From: Eubacterium sp. CAG:248
GTDB lineage: Bacteria; Bacillota; Clostridia; Lachnospirales; Lachnospiraceae
Length of the DNA stretch: 31,573 nucleotides
Assembly (NCBI GenBank): GCA_000436475.1
Contig: FR886205.1
Location: forward strand, 1 to 31,573
Reading direction: 5' to 3'
Position numbers and translations under genes: made by a program. Under the pieces are notes generated by a model. The model ran no database searches. It was not told the origin of the DNA and saw nothing but the letters and a program-made list of their open reading frames with translations. Shown here piece after piece: positions 24,641 through 31,573 of the stretch (within the stretch, counting starts at the first letter, position 1; every line of letters starts with the position of its first letter).

Positions 24641-24830
24641 CAAGTATGTTCTTGGCTTACAAACAATATATGTTTGCCTATTTATAATAAAAGTGCTATA
24701 ACAATATAGCTAATTAATGTATTGCAAAATATTGATATGCTGTATTTCTTAAAAATAACATATTATAATCATAAAATTACAGACATTTTTAGTCACAATA
24801 AATGCACAGGATATATGACAAGAGGTATAT

Positions 24831-26213
24831 ATGAATTATATAAGTAACACTATAAATAAAACTTTTAAAGACAAGTATCATAAGGATACTTTAAAAATTG
24901 CTATCAATATGGCATGGCCAGCTATAATTGAATCTTTCTTTATAGCATTTGCAGGATTAATCGACTCGCTAATGGTAAGCTCCCTTGGTTCTGCCTCTGT
25001 TGCTGCTGTCGGACTCACCACACAGCCTAAGCTTTTAGGGCTGGCTCTGTTTTTTGCACTGAATGTTTCTATATCAGCACTTGTTGCCAGAAGACGTGGC
25101 GAACAACGTAAGGATTCTGCCAATGAGATCATGCTTACAGCTATACTTTTTATCATAGCATCTGCCATTATTCTTAGTATATGTTTTGTTACTCTTGCAG
25201 GACCAATCATCAATTTCTGTGGTTCCACAGCAGAAACACATGATGGTGCCGTTGCTTATTTCAAGATAATCATGGGTGGTATGATATTTAACTGTATACA
25301 GATGGGCGTTAACGCTGCCCAGCGCGGAGCTGGTAACACTAAGATTACTATGCGTACCAATGTAACCTCCAATACAATAAACATTATACTTAATTATCTT
25401 TTCATCAATGGTCACTTTGGATTTCCTGCTCTTGGGATACAGGGTGCTGCTCTTGCAACCGTATCAGGAACTGTTGTCGGATGTATCATGAGCATAATAT
25501 CCATAACAAAAAAGAATAACTTTTTAAGTATACCTTATATAATAAATAAAAAAATAAAACCAGCTTCTAAGGCTTTTATCGACCTTATAAAGGTTGGTTA
25601 CAGTGTATTCTTTGAGCAGGTGCTTATGCGTATCGGCTTCATGCTTACAGCAATCATGGCTGCTAACCAGGGAACAGATGCCATGGCAGCACACCAGGTA
25701 GGTATGAACATTATGTCACTTTCATTTGCATTTGGTGATGGTCTTCAGTCAACTGCTGTTGCACTTATTGGACGAAGCCTTGGAGAAAAGAAGCCTGAGC
25801 TTGCGAAGGAATATGGAAGAACCTGCCGTCTTATCGGAGCATTTATAGCTGTATTTTTAGTTGCTGTTTACTTCTTTGGTGCAAGGGGATTGTACAGATT
25901 ATTCTTTACAGATGAGCATATAATAGCTATTGGTATTAATATAATGCATGTTATTATCTTCGTTGTTATATTCCAGATATGCCAGGTAATCTACATGGGT
26001 TGCCTGCGTGGAGCCGGCGACACACTTTATACTGCTATAGCATCTATGATAAGTGTAACATTTATCCGTACTATTGTTTCTTATCTGTGTGGATATGCAC
26101 TTGGTGGAGGAATAATCGGCATATGGCTTGGCGTGCTTGCCGACCAGATGTCAAGATTTATATTCGCAACTGTACGATTCAAACAGGGAAAGTGGATTAA
26201 TATAAAAATATGA
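24831..26213 (+). CDS. MATE-family efflux transporter
   Basis: A 460-residue MATE exporter, different in sequence from the one at 21744-23099. Seen: an N-terminal cytoplasmic helix, then MAWPAIIESFFIAFAGLIDSLMV, an internal VNAAQRGAGNTK loop, GIQGAALATVSGTVVG, and the second-repeat segments DAMAAHQVGMN and CLRGAGDT. These mark the NorM/DinF-like group that uses an ion gradient to expel small molecules. AGAGGT lies 7 nt before the ATG. The gene follows GH28 after 190 bp in the same direction, with a TATAAT at about 24763 that may give it its own promoter, and it ends at the convergent terminator at 26290-26335. Substrate unknown. Confidence 0.9.
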   Translation: MNYISNTINKTFKDKYHKDTLKIAINMAWPAIIESFFIAFAGLIDSLMVSSLGSASVAAVGLTTQPKLLGLALFFALNVSISALVARRRGEQRKDSANEIMLTAILFIIASAIILSICFVTLAGPIINFCGSTAETHDGAVAYFKIIMGGMIFNCIQMGVNAAQRGAGNTKITMRTNVTSNTINIILNYLFINGHFGFPALGIQGAALATVSGTVVGCIMSIISITKKNNFLSIPYIINKKIKPASKAFIDLIKVGYSVFFEQVLMRIGFMLTAIMAANQGTDAMAAHQVGMNIMSLSFAFGDGLQSTAVALIGRSLGEKKPELAKEYGRTCRLIGAFIAVFLVAVYFFGARGLYRLFFTDEHIIAIGINIMHVIIFVVIFQICQVIYMGCLRGAGDTLYTAIASMISVTFIRTIVSYLCGYALGGGIIGIWLGVLADQMSRFIFATVRFKQGKWINIKI

Positions 26214-26289
26214 AGAAAATATATGGTCATGTTCATTAATATTTTTTTATAGTAGGATAATTTTAAAAATAAATATTCAGCAATAATAA

Positions 26290-26335
26290 AATCTCCCATT
26301 AAATGATTATTACGTAAACCATTTAATGAGAGATT
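26290..26335. terminator. Bidirectional terminator between MATE and pflA
   Basis: AATCTCCCATTAAATG (26290-26305) pairs with CATTTAATGAGAGATT (26320-26335) with one mismatch. The minus strand continues TTTTATTATT and the plus strand GTTTAATT. It serves the two convergent genes. Confidence 0.87.
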
Positions 26336-26406
26336 GTTTAATTATATATGTTAAATACTCAACTATCTATGAATAATTATTATATAAACATTGCAATCAC
26401 ACAAAC

Positions 26407-27162
26407 TTAGTTTTTATACCCTGTATAATCACGAGTATGAAGTATGCTCTCTGCTCTTTCTATCTGCTCCTTAGTTGGAGGCATAACATCTTCAAGTTCA
26501 TACTTAACTCCAAGATCATGCCATTTAAACACTCCAAGAGTATGATATGGAAGTATCTCGAACCTCTTTACTGTCTTAAGCGACTTAACGAACTCTGAAA
26601 GCTTGTTAAGATCTGCCTCGTCATCTGTTACACCTGGTACAAGGACATGTCTTATCCACATATCTTTTCCGTTATCTGATAAATACTTAGCAAGCTCTAG
26701 AATGTTCTTGTTAGTCCAGCCAGTAAGCTTCTTATGTTTTTCATCATCTATATGCTTAATATCTAACATAAAAAGATCCGTAACTGCCATAAGCTCGTTA
26801 AACTTACTTAAAAATGGTTCTTCCATAGTAAATGGATTGCCAGATGTATCAAGAGTTGTATGAACATTATGCTGCTTTGCTATCTTAAAAAGCTCGGTAA
26901 CGAACTCCATCTGAAGCATGGCTTCACCACCACTAACAGTTATACCACCTTTATCCTTCCAGTAATTATGATAACGATATGCCTTATCAAACACCTCCTG
27001 TGGTGTCTGAAGTTCTCCGCCTTCTTCTTTCCATGTCTCCGGGTTATGGCAATACTTACATCTCATATGACATCCCTGAAGGAACACTATATATCTCACA
27101 CCTGGTCCATCAACCGAACCAAAACTTTCAACCGAATGAATTCTACCTTTAATATCTGACAT
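26407..27162 (-). CDS. pflA: Pyruvate formate-lyase activating enzyme
   Basis: A 251-residue radical-SAM activase that installs the glycyl radical on pyruvate formate-lyase in anaerobic cells. Seen: the cluster motif GCHMRCKYCHNPETW (Cys31, 35, 38), a GGE-type SAM motif in TVSGGEAMLQ, LDTSGN, DLFMLDIKH and ILPYHTLG near the C-terminus. The start at 27162 is supported by GGAGG and gives the standard N-terminus (IKGRIHSVESFGSVDGPGVR). The frame continues 33 codons further to 27261 through a hairpin-rich leader, which looks non-coding. Its partner PflB is not in the window; activases usually lie beside it, so pflB may be elsewhere or this activase may serve another glycyl-radical enzyme. Confidence 0.92.
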   Translation of the reverse strand: MSDIKGRIHSVESFGSVDGPGVRYIVFLQGCHMRCKYCHNPETWKEEGGELQTPQEVFDKAYRYHNYWKDKGGITVSGGEAMLQMEFVTELFKIAKQHNVHTTLDTSGNPFTMEEPFLSKFNELMAVTDLFMLDIKHIDDEKHKKLTGWTNKNILELAKYLSDNGKDMWIRHVLVPGVTDDEADLNKLSEFVKSLKTVKRFEILPYHTLGVFKWHDLGVKYELEDVMPPTKEQIERAESILHTRDYTGYKN

Positions 27163-27261
27163 AATAATCCTCCATTCCTGCGCTGCTTCTTTGCGCATCT
27201 CAAGTTTGTGCGAAGCACAAATCTTGCGTGTGAAAAATCTTATTTTCACACTAATCCTCAT
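27163..27261 (-). promoter_or_regulatory. pflA leader with duplicated ribosome-site sequence and two hairpins
   Basis: On the minus strand AGAAATGAGGATTA (about 27252-27265) is echoed by AGGAATGGAGGATTA just before the real ATG. Between the two copies are hairpins TGTGAAAA/TTTTCACA (about 27229-27251) and TTTGTGC-GAA-GCACAAA (27205-27221). The second is a stable GCGAAGC-type mini-hairpin. Confidence 0.45.
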
Positions 27262-27403
27262 TTCTGTATGCGTTTTATACTAAAGCATATGATAGCATAA
27301 CTGATATACATAATCTATATTATTCTCATATTTTAATATTTTATAATCTTGTACAATCTTGTGTGACATAATCATAACTTTACGCAGAAAACAAGACTTT
27401 ATT

Positions 27404-28018
27404 TTAAGAATTATGGCTTCCAGTTCTCCATATGATTGCATATACTATACCACCCATGACACCACCCAATGTGTTATAAAAAAGATCGGAAAGCTGAAAT
27501 GTTCCAACCCTGAAAAACAGCTGAAAAAGCTCTATCGACAATGAAAATAAAAAGGAAACCTGAAGTGACTTACCGACAATGCCATGAAATGTCACATTTT
27601 TTAACAGCTTATCCTTAGCCGCCCACATAAGCAATATAATAAAAGGAAAAAGCATTATAATATTCTCAATACTATCTGTAATGTATACACGGACACCATT
27701 GGCATTGTAAGTCCACATTCTCCATCCACCACATACATCTGACAATGGATTAAGCCATAGATTTCTGTTGAAGAATGTCCTGAAAAGCACAAGCGATGTA
27801 TAAAGCACAAGCACAAACAATCTTCTAAAAAAGCCCGAATTCTTAAACTGCCTTAACCATGACGCTATAGCTGCCTTGCAGCCTCTGCCAGCTTCTTTGG
27901 GACAATTGGCATACATATATAAAAACATAAAAAAAACTGCTAAGACCACAGCAAACATAAAAGGCTGATACAATGCCGTAAGCATGTCCGTCACCACTGT
28001 ATTAATCATCTGCTTCAT
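27404..28018 (-). CDS. VanZ-like family membrane protein
   Basis: A 204-residue membrane protein with about five hydrophobic segments, at residues 15-38, 65-82, 110-132, 148-165 and 180-198. Diagnostic VanZ features are ENIIMLFPFIILLMW and the C-terminal SIELFQLFFRVGTFQLSDLFYNTLGGVMG, in which the Glu, Asp and Asn-Gly pattern is conserved. VanZ of the vancomycin operon gives low-level teicoplanin resistance; most family members have no known role. AGGAAGGATAG lies ahead of the ATG. It stands alone between pflA and queF, with no van genes, so a resistance function is not implied. Confidence 0.85.
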   Translation of the reverse strand: MKQMINTVVTDMLTALYQPFMFAVVLAVFFMFLYMYANCPKEAGRGCKAAIASWLRQFKNSGFFRRLFVLVLYTSLVLFRTFFNRNLWLNPLSDVCGGWRMWTYNANGVRVYITDSIENIIMLFPFIILLMWAAKDKLLKNVTFHGIVGKSLQVSFLFSLSIELFQLFFRVGTFQLSDLFYNTLGGVMGGIVYAIIWRTGSHNS

Positions 28019-28179
28019 AATATAACTATCCTTCCTGCTACAATATCACCTGACATTTATAATAGTCCAACTTTACAGGCATATAAAGATAATTATATAC
28101 ATTTTTTAAATTATATGCAATCATTTAACTACTTGCTTCTACAGCCTGTTATCTACAATCATTATATGCGGTCTTTTAT

Positions 28180-28677
28180 CTACCTGTTATCTACCTTTTC
28201 CGGATACATATCATGCTCAGCCAGTCTTTTAAATGCAATCTCTTCCCACTTAGTTCCTGGTTTTCCATAATTACAGTAAGGGTCTATTGAAATACCACCT
28301 CTTGGTGTGAACTTTCCCCATACTTCAATATACTTAGGCTCCATAAGCTTTATAAGGTCTTTCATAATGATATTCACACAGTCCTCATGGAAATCACCAT
28401 GGTTTCTGAAGCTGAATAAATAAAGCTTCAATGATTTACTTTCCACCATTCTTATATCAGGTACATAAGATATAGTGATAGTGGCAAAGTCTGGCTGTCC
28501 TGTTATAGGACACAGACTTGTGAATTCAGGACAGTTAAACTTAACAAAATAATCATTATCCTGATGCTTGTTTATGAATGTTTCCAGAACGTCCGGAGCA
28601 TAATCATCTGGATACTTTGTTTTCTGGTTACCTAATAATGTTATATTTTCTGTCTCTTCCTTACTTCTTCCTGTCAT
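28180..28677 (-). CDS. queF: NADPH-dependent preQ0 reductase (7-cyano-7-deazaguanine reductase)
   Basis: A 165-residue single-domain (YkvM-type) QueF that reduces the nitrile of preQ0 to the amine of preQ1. Seen: the nucleophilic Cys56 in FTSLCPITGQPDF with the acid Asp63, the nitrile-reductase signature ESKSLKLYLFSFRNH (79-93), and the substrate-binding FHED (97-99). Length and motifs are those of the Gram-positive form. AGGAGA precedes the ATG. It is the last gene of the que operon, 49 bp after queC, and makes preQ1, the base that Tgt inserts in tRNA. No tgt, queA or queG is in the window. Confidence 0.96.
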   Translation of the reverse strand: MTGRSKEETENITLLGNQKTKYPDDYAPDVLETFINKHQDNDYFVKFNCPEFTSLCPITGQPDFATITISYVPDIRMVESKSLKLYLFSFRNHGDFHEDCVNIIMKDLIKLMEPKYIEVWGKFTPRGGISIDPYCNYGKPGTKWEEIAFKRLAEHDMYPEKVDNR

Positions 28678-28726
28678 ATTCTGTCTCCTAATCTATCTGT
28701 CTGTTATTTCACTTTATGCTATGCTT

Positions 28727-29407
28727 TTATTCCATAGCCGGGTCTTTAACTCCATTTAATTCAAATGCCCTGGCTCTGTCTATACATGTTCCGCATCTTC
28801 CACATGGCTTTTCACCACCTTCATAACAGCTCCATGTGTATTTATAAGGAACATTAAGCTCAAGTCCCTCTTTTACTACCTGTGCTTTCGATGCATTGAT
28901 AAATGGAGCTACAACCTTTATCTGCTTTCCACTTCCAAGATATATGGCATCATTTATAGCAGCGTTAAACTCACTGCTGCAGTCAGGATATGCACTTCCT
29001 GCAGCATCATCTGCATGCGCACCATAATATATTTCACTACAGCACTTTGATAATGCTATGCTGGCAGCACTTGATAAAAACAAACCATTCCTGAATGGAA
29101 CATATGTAGATACTGGCTTTCCATCTGTACCCTTAATCTGTGCATCATATGATTCCTTAGGTATCTCCTTATCAGAATGTGATAAAAGAGAACAGTCGCT
29201 ATACTGGAATATTTTTGCAAGATCAAGATAAATATGTTCTACATTATAATACTTTACTATTTTATCTGATGCCTCTATCTCCTTTGTATGCTTCTGACCA
29301 TATGATATAGATAATGCTATAACATTTTCTGCACCATACTTATCAACTGCCATTCCAAGACATGTTGTACTATCTATTCCACCACTGAATAAAACCATTG
29401 CTTTCAT
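28727..29407 (-). CDS. queC: 7-cyano-7-deazaguanine synthase
   Basis: A 226-residue ATP-pyrophosphatase that turns 7-carboxy-7-deazaguanine and ammonia into preQ0. Seen: the PP-loop LFSGGIDSTT (7-16), SYGQKH, YYGAHADDAAGSAYPDC and a C-terminal zinc site CYEGGEKPCGRCGTC. The ribosome site GGGAGG is located inside the last codons of folE, and the two genes overlap by 38 bp, so translation is likely coupled. The product is passed to QueF encoded immediately downstream. Confidence 0.96.
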   Translation of the reverse strand: MKAMVLFSGGIDSTTCLGMAVDKYGAENVIALSISYGQKHTKEIEASDKIVKYYNVEHIYLDLAKIFQYSDCSLLSHSDKEIPKESYDAQIKGTDGKPVSTYVPFRNGLFLSSAASIALSKCCSEIYYGAHADDAAGSAYPDCSSEFNAAINDAIYLGSGKQIKVVAPFINASKAQVVKEGLELNVPYKYTWSCYEGGEKPCGRCGTCIDRARAFELNGVKDPAME

Positions 29408-29981
29408 TGTTAAACCTCCCTCTTAATGTCTGTGTATATGTTTTCGTGTCAGCCTTCCTTATTCCTCTTGCAGTCATACAGCTATGACAGCCTTCAATAA
29501 GCACTGCAACATCATCTGTCCCTGTAACCATCTGGATAATATCAGCAATATCGCTTCCGATTCTTTCCTGCAGCTGCAGTCTTTTAGAAACCATATCTGC
29601 TATACGCGCTATTTTGCTAAGTCCTATCACACGGTCTTTTGGAATATATGCAACCGTAACCTTCATATCATACATAAGTGCAAGATGGTGCTCACAATAA
29701 CTGAAAATATCTATGTCCTTTACAACTACCATATCTGAAGCACCACCATCAGTAGCACATTCCTTATCAGCATGTTTATCAAGTGCAAATGTTTTATTGA
29801 ACATTTCAGCTATCTCTTCATTGGTATAATTCATTCCCTCAAACACTTCTTCATACATTTTCGCAACTCTTTTAGGTGTATCTTTTAATCCCTCACGCTC
29901 AGGATCATCACCTAGTGCTTTGAGAATACCGGCTATATGATATTCGATTGCCTTAGTATCTATTTTTTTGTGTTTTTCCAT
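29370..29981 (-). CDS. folE: GTP cyclohydrolase I
   Basis: A 203-residue type I cyclohydrolase that forms dihydroneopterin triphosphate, the first step to both folate and queuosine. Seen: the helix DTPKRVAKMYEEVFEGM, the zinc Cys in SYCEHHLALM, GLSKIARIADMVSKRLQLQERI, and the second zinc/catalytic stretch GCHSCMTARGI. In this operon it feeds QueD. Its frame continues past the usual LRGRF end and over the queC start for 13 more codons, so the tail (NNESNGFIQWWNR) is simply queC sequence in another frame and probably has no function of its own. GAGG precedes the ATG. Confidence 0.95.
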   Translation of the reverse strand: MEKHKKIDTKAIEYHIAGILKALGDDPEREGLKDTPKRVAKMYEEVFEGMNYTNEEIAEMFNKTFALDKHADKECATDGGASDMVVVKDIDIFSYCEHHLALMYDMKVTVAYIPKDRVIGLSKIARIADMVSKRLQLQERIGSDIADIIQMVTGTDDVAVLIEGCHSCMTARGIRKADTKTYTQTLRGRFNNESNGFIQWWNR

Positions 29982-30051
29982 AAAATCCTCATTTCTGCAC
30001 CCTGCTAACCTGTATAAAAGTCTGCATCAGCCCTTTGTATACATTAATACA

Positions 30052-30720
30052 CTAAACTCCTCTTTTATCCGGTGCCCATATTATTTTATGCAGCTGGATC
30101 TGCATATTAACATCGTTCATAGTATTATCCTTCATAAAATCAACGATTTCTTCTGGCTCTATCATGCCAAATACCGGACTTATGTAAAGATTGCATTTTC
30201 CATAAAGGTTATATTTTTCTATAATCTGCTTCGTCCTTACTAAATCCTCATGGCAGCCTGCAACGAATTTGACAGTATCATTTTTGTTTAATACACTGAA
30301 ATTCTCCAGCCTCATAGCCTGCTCCATGCCACTGCATGAAAGCTTATAATCCATCGTAAATGTTACATTATCTTTATGAAGCTTACGGATATTATTAAGC
30401 GGAATACTTCCATTAGTTTCTATCTCAACATTCAGGTTGTTATCTGCAAGACATTCAATAACATCTTCAATCCCATCCCTTAACAGTGGTTCTCCACCTG
30501 TAAGAGTGACATTCTTAACCCCTGTAGATAGAACATATTCAAGGATATCCTCTTTAGTCATCTGCTGTGCTGTGGCATCAGCCTCATTAGCCCACTTCGT
30601 ATCACAATATTTACAGTTAAGATTACATCCCTTAAAACGTATAAATACCGCAAGCTGCCCGGCCTTAGTACCCTCACCATTGATGCTTACGAACTTTTCA
30701 ACGACTTCTAATACACTCAT
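30052..30720 (-). CDS. queE: 7-carboxy-7-deazaguanine synthase
   Basis: A 222-residue radical-SAM enzyme that contracts 6-carboxytetrahydropterin to 7-carboxy-7-deazaguanine. Seen: the substrate-side SINGEG (12-17), the cluster motif GCNLNCKYCDTKWA (Cys32, 36, 39), TLTGGEPLLRDG and a compact, truncated barrel as expected for the family. I use the ATG at 30720, which has GGAGG 5 nt upstream; an ATG four codons earlier lies across that site. It follows queD by 62 bp and precedes folE by 70 bp. Confidence 0.95.
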   Translation of the reverse strand: MSVLEVVEKFVSINGEGTKAGQLAVFIRFKGCNLNCKYCDTKWANEADATAQQMTKEDILEYVLSTGVKNVTLTGGEPLLRDGIEDVIECLADNNLNVEIETNGSIPLNNIRKLHKDNVTFTMDYKLSCSGMEQAMRLENFSVLNKNDTVKFVAGCHEDLVRTKQIIEKYNLYGKCNLYISPVFGMIEPEEIVDFMKDNTMNDVNMQIQLHKIIWAPDKRGV

Positions 30721-30782
30721 ATACGCCTCCACAATTCTTTAATCGTATCTAATTCTTTTATAATTCAGCATGATTTCTGGAA

Positions 30783-31202
30783 TCATTCCATATAAGCTGC
30801 ACTATTGGCTGGAGTTTCATACACAGTTACAGATTTCATGCTATATCCAAGCTCTTTTATCTTTTCATAAAAATACTTTGCCATATTCTCTGCTGTTGGC
30901 CTGAAATCAAGCTCAATAATCCTGAAATTCTCACTCTTTAAGGCCTCAAGTGTTGTTTCCTTAAGTGAATTTCTCTCAATAATCAGTGCATGGTCCATAG
31001 AATCTGCTATATCCCTTAAGTCCTTTTTCAGTTCCCCAAAATCAACATACATGCCTTTATGCTGCAGATCATCCTTAAGCTCATCTGTCTGCACTTCTAA
31101 AACAATTCTCCATCTGTGTCCATGAAGATTACTACATTTTCCATCATATCCAGAAAGAAAATGTGCTGAATCAAAGCTTGCTTCTGTTTTTAAAATATAC
31201 AT
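30783..31202 (-). CDS. queD: 6-carboxy-5,6,7,8-tetrahydropterin synthase
   Basis: A 139-residue pterin synthase homolog (QueD) converting dihydroneopterin triphosphate to 6-carboxytetrahydropterin. Seen: the zinc histidines in SAHFL (His14) and NLHGHRW (His27, His29), the catalytic Cys23 in GKCSN, the MDHALI motif and a C-terminal ETP with the substrate-anchoring Glu. AGAGGA precedes the ATG. It is the first gene of the operon queD-queE-folE-queC-queF and therefore carries the regulatory leader. Confidence 0.95.
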   Translation of the reverse strand: MYILKTEASFDSAHFLSGYDGKCSNLHGHRWRIVLEVQTDELKDDLQHKGMYVDFGELKKDLRDIADSMDHALIIERNSLKETTLEALKSENFRIIELDFRPTAENMAKYFYEKIKELGYSMKSVTVYETPANSAAYME

Positions 31203-31294
31203 ATAAATAATCCTCTTTTATTAATTTTTTTATTATGGTTTTATTATACTTTTATCATTGTTTGCAATAATTCCATAATAAATCGTCATATACG

Positions 31295-31328
31295 CAAAAA
31301 AGGCATAGATACTGCGTACCCATGCCTT
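31295..31328 (-). terminator. Terminator/attenuator in the que operon leader
   Basis: AAGGCATAGATAC (31300-31312) and GTACCCATGCCTT (31316-31328) form a 13-bp stem with two G-U pairs on the minus-strand RNA, a 3-nt loop, and a following TTTTTTG. It lies between the upstream promoter (31452-31480) and queD, about 95 nt before the ATG. That position is expected for an attenuator. Alternatively it ends a short separate RNA, with queD served by a TATAAT at 31243-31248. Confidence 0.8.
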
Positions 31329-31366
31329 GATATAATCGTTCTAAATATATAAGCTATTGTAATAAA

Positions 31367-31417
31367 TATAATAGTCCTGGTTTTATTTAGAGACAGGATG
31401 GTACAAACGAACTGTCT
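31367..31417 (-). promoter_or_regulatory. Candidate sensor structure in the que leader
   Basis: On the minus strand AGACAG (31412-31417) and CTGTCT (31391-31396) pair around a 15-nt loop starting TTCGTTT. An A-rich tail, CTAAATAAAAC, follows, whose AAAC could pair back to GTTT in the loop. The topology recalls the small preQ1-I pseudoknot, but the conserved bases do not match well and the terminator is far away. A hairpin CTATT/AATAG lies further downstream. Identity unresolved. Confidence 0.25.
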
Positions 31418-31451
31418 ATCTTTAATTACGTATATCTTTAATTGCCTTGTA

Positions 31452-31480
31452 ATGTTAGCAGATGATTTTATATTTGTCAA
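31452..31480 (-). promoter_or_regulatory. Promoter of the que operon leader
   Basis: TTGACA (31475-31480) and TAACAT (31452-31457) with a 17-bp spacer on the minus strand. Transcription would start near 31445 and pass through the 31300-31328 hairpin before reaching queD. Confidence 0.7.
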
Positions 31481-31488
31481 TAACAACC

Positions 31489-31573
31489 GCCAGTTGGCGA
31501 GGGTATTTTCTTATATTTTATTCAGTTTAATATTGTCCAATTTCAGAAATCTGCTTGTATCCGTAATTTCCAT
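31489..31573 (-). other. Right edge: possible tail of an upstream gene and a short hairpin
   Basis: Two short minus-strand frames end here: one reaching 31511 (starting with ATG at the edge, 20 residues) and one ending at 31527 with GNYGYKQISEIGQY. Either may be the end of a gene lying outside the window. A hairpin CGCCA-AC-TGGCG at about 31489-31500 followed by TTGTTATT may be its weak terminator. Confidence 0.25.

Noticed and set aside
27163..27261. PflA translated from the upstream ATG/GTG
   Set aside because: The extra 33 codons run through palindromes, look unlike family N-termini, and a better GGAGG lies before the ATG at 27162.
27404..28018. Glycopeptide resistance gene
   Set aside because: The protein is only VanZ-like by family; no other van genes are present.
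31367..31417. Calling a canonical preQ1-I riboswitch
   Set aside because: Stem-loop and A-rich tail are suggestive, but the conserved loop and tail bases are not matched, and 60 nt separate it from the terminator.

Overview
The window is AT-rich DNA from an anaerobic Firmicute, most likely a gut Lachnospiraceae (inference). The clues are a fused lipoprotein-permease amino-acid transporter, a PflA activase, a fru operon carrying its own PTS enzyme I and HPr, a signal-less GH28 pectin enzyme beside MATE exporters, strong GGAGG-type ribosome sites and consensus sigma-A promoters. A pectin user such as the Lachnospira/Eubacterium eligens group would fit, but the species is not proven. There are no rRNA or tRNA genes, transposases, phage genes or CRISPR arrays.

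Layout, left to right. 63-3309 (all minus): cysteine synthase, an orphan CpsB-like PHP phosphatase and a LysR regulator, the first two with clear promoters of their own. 3397-3605 is a ~200-bp gene-free segment packed with hairpins and bounded by an 8-bp direct repeat. 3732-6036 is a two-gene polar amino-acid ABC importer. 6159-7052 is the C-terminal remnant of a sugar-type solute-binding protein. 7327-9159 is a 610-residue protein with an N-terminal RelA/SpoT-type synthetase domain and a long unassigned C-terminus, divergent from a DtxR/MntR-type regulator at 9368-9757.

9870-15687 (minus) is a complete fructose operon: fruK, fruA (EIIABC), ptsH, ptsI, then a DeoR regulator. Its HPr keeps His15 but has Lys where HPr kinase would modify Ser46. 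The promoter -10 lies inside a perfect palindrome. 16291-21532 (minus) holds a CodA-type deaminase, a PucR regulator, an NhaC-family antiporter and a cytidylate-kinase-like protein. 21744-26213 has a GH28 enzyme between two MATE transporters. 26407-28018 holds pflA, behind an odd duplicated ribosome-site leader, and a VanZ-like protein.

28180-31202 (minus) is a full queuosine-precursor operon, queD-queE-folE-queC-queF, taking GTP to preQ1. Its long leader contains a strong terminator between promoter and queD, so attenuation is likely.

Most worth a second look: the RelA/SpoT fusion protein, the two hairpin-rich intergenic elements (3397-3605 and 16132-16297) with related mini-hairpins, the Lys46 HPr, and the que leader.
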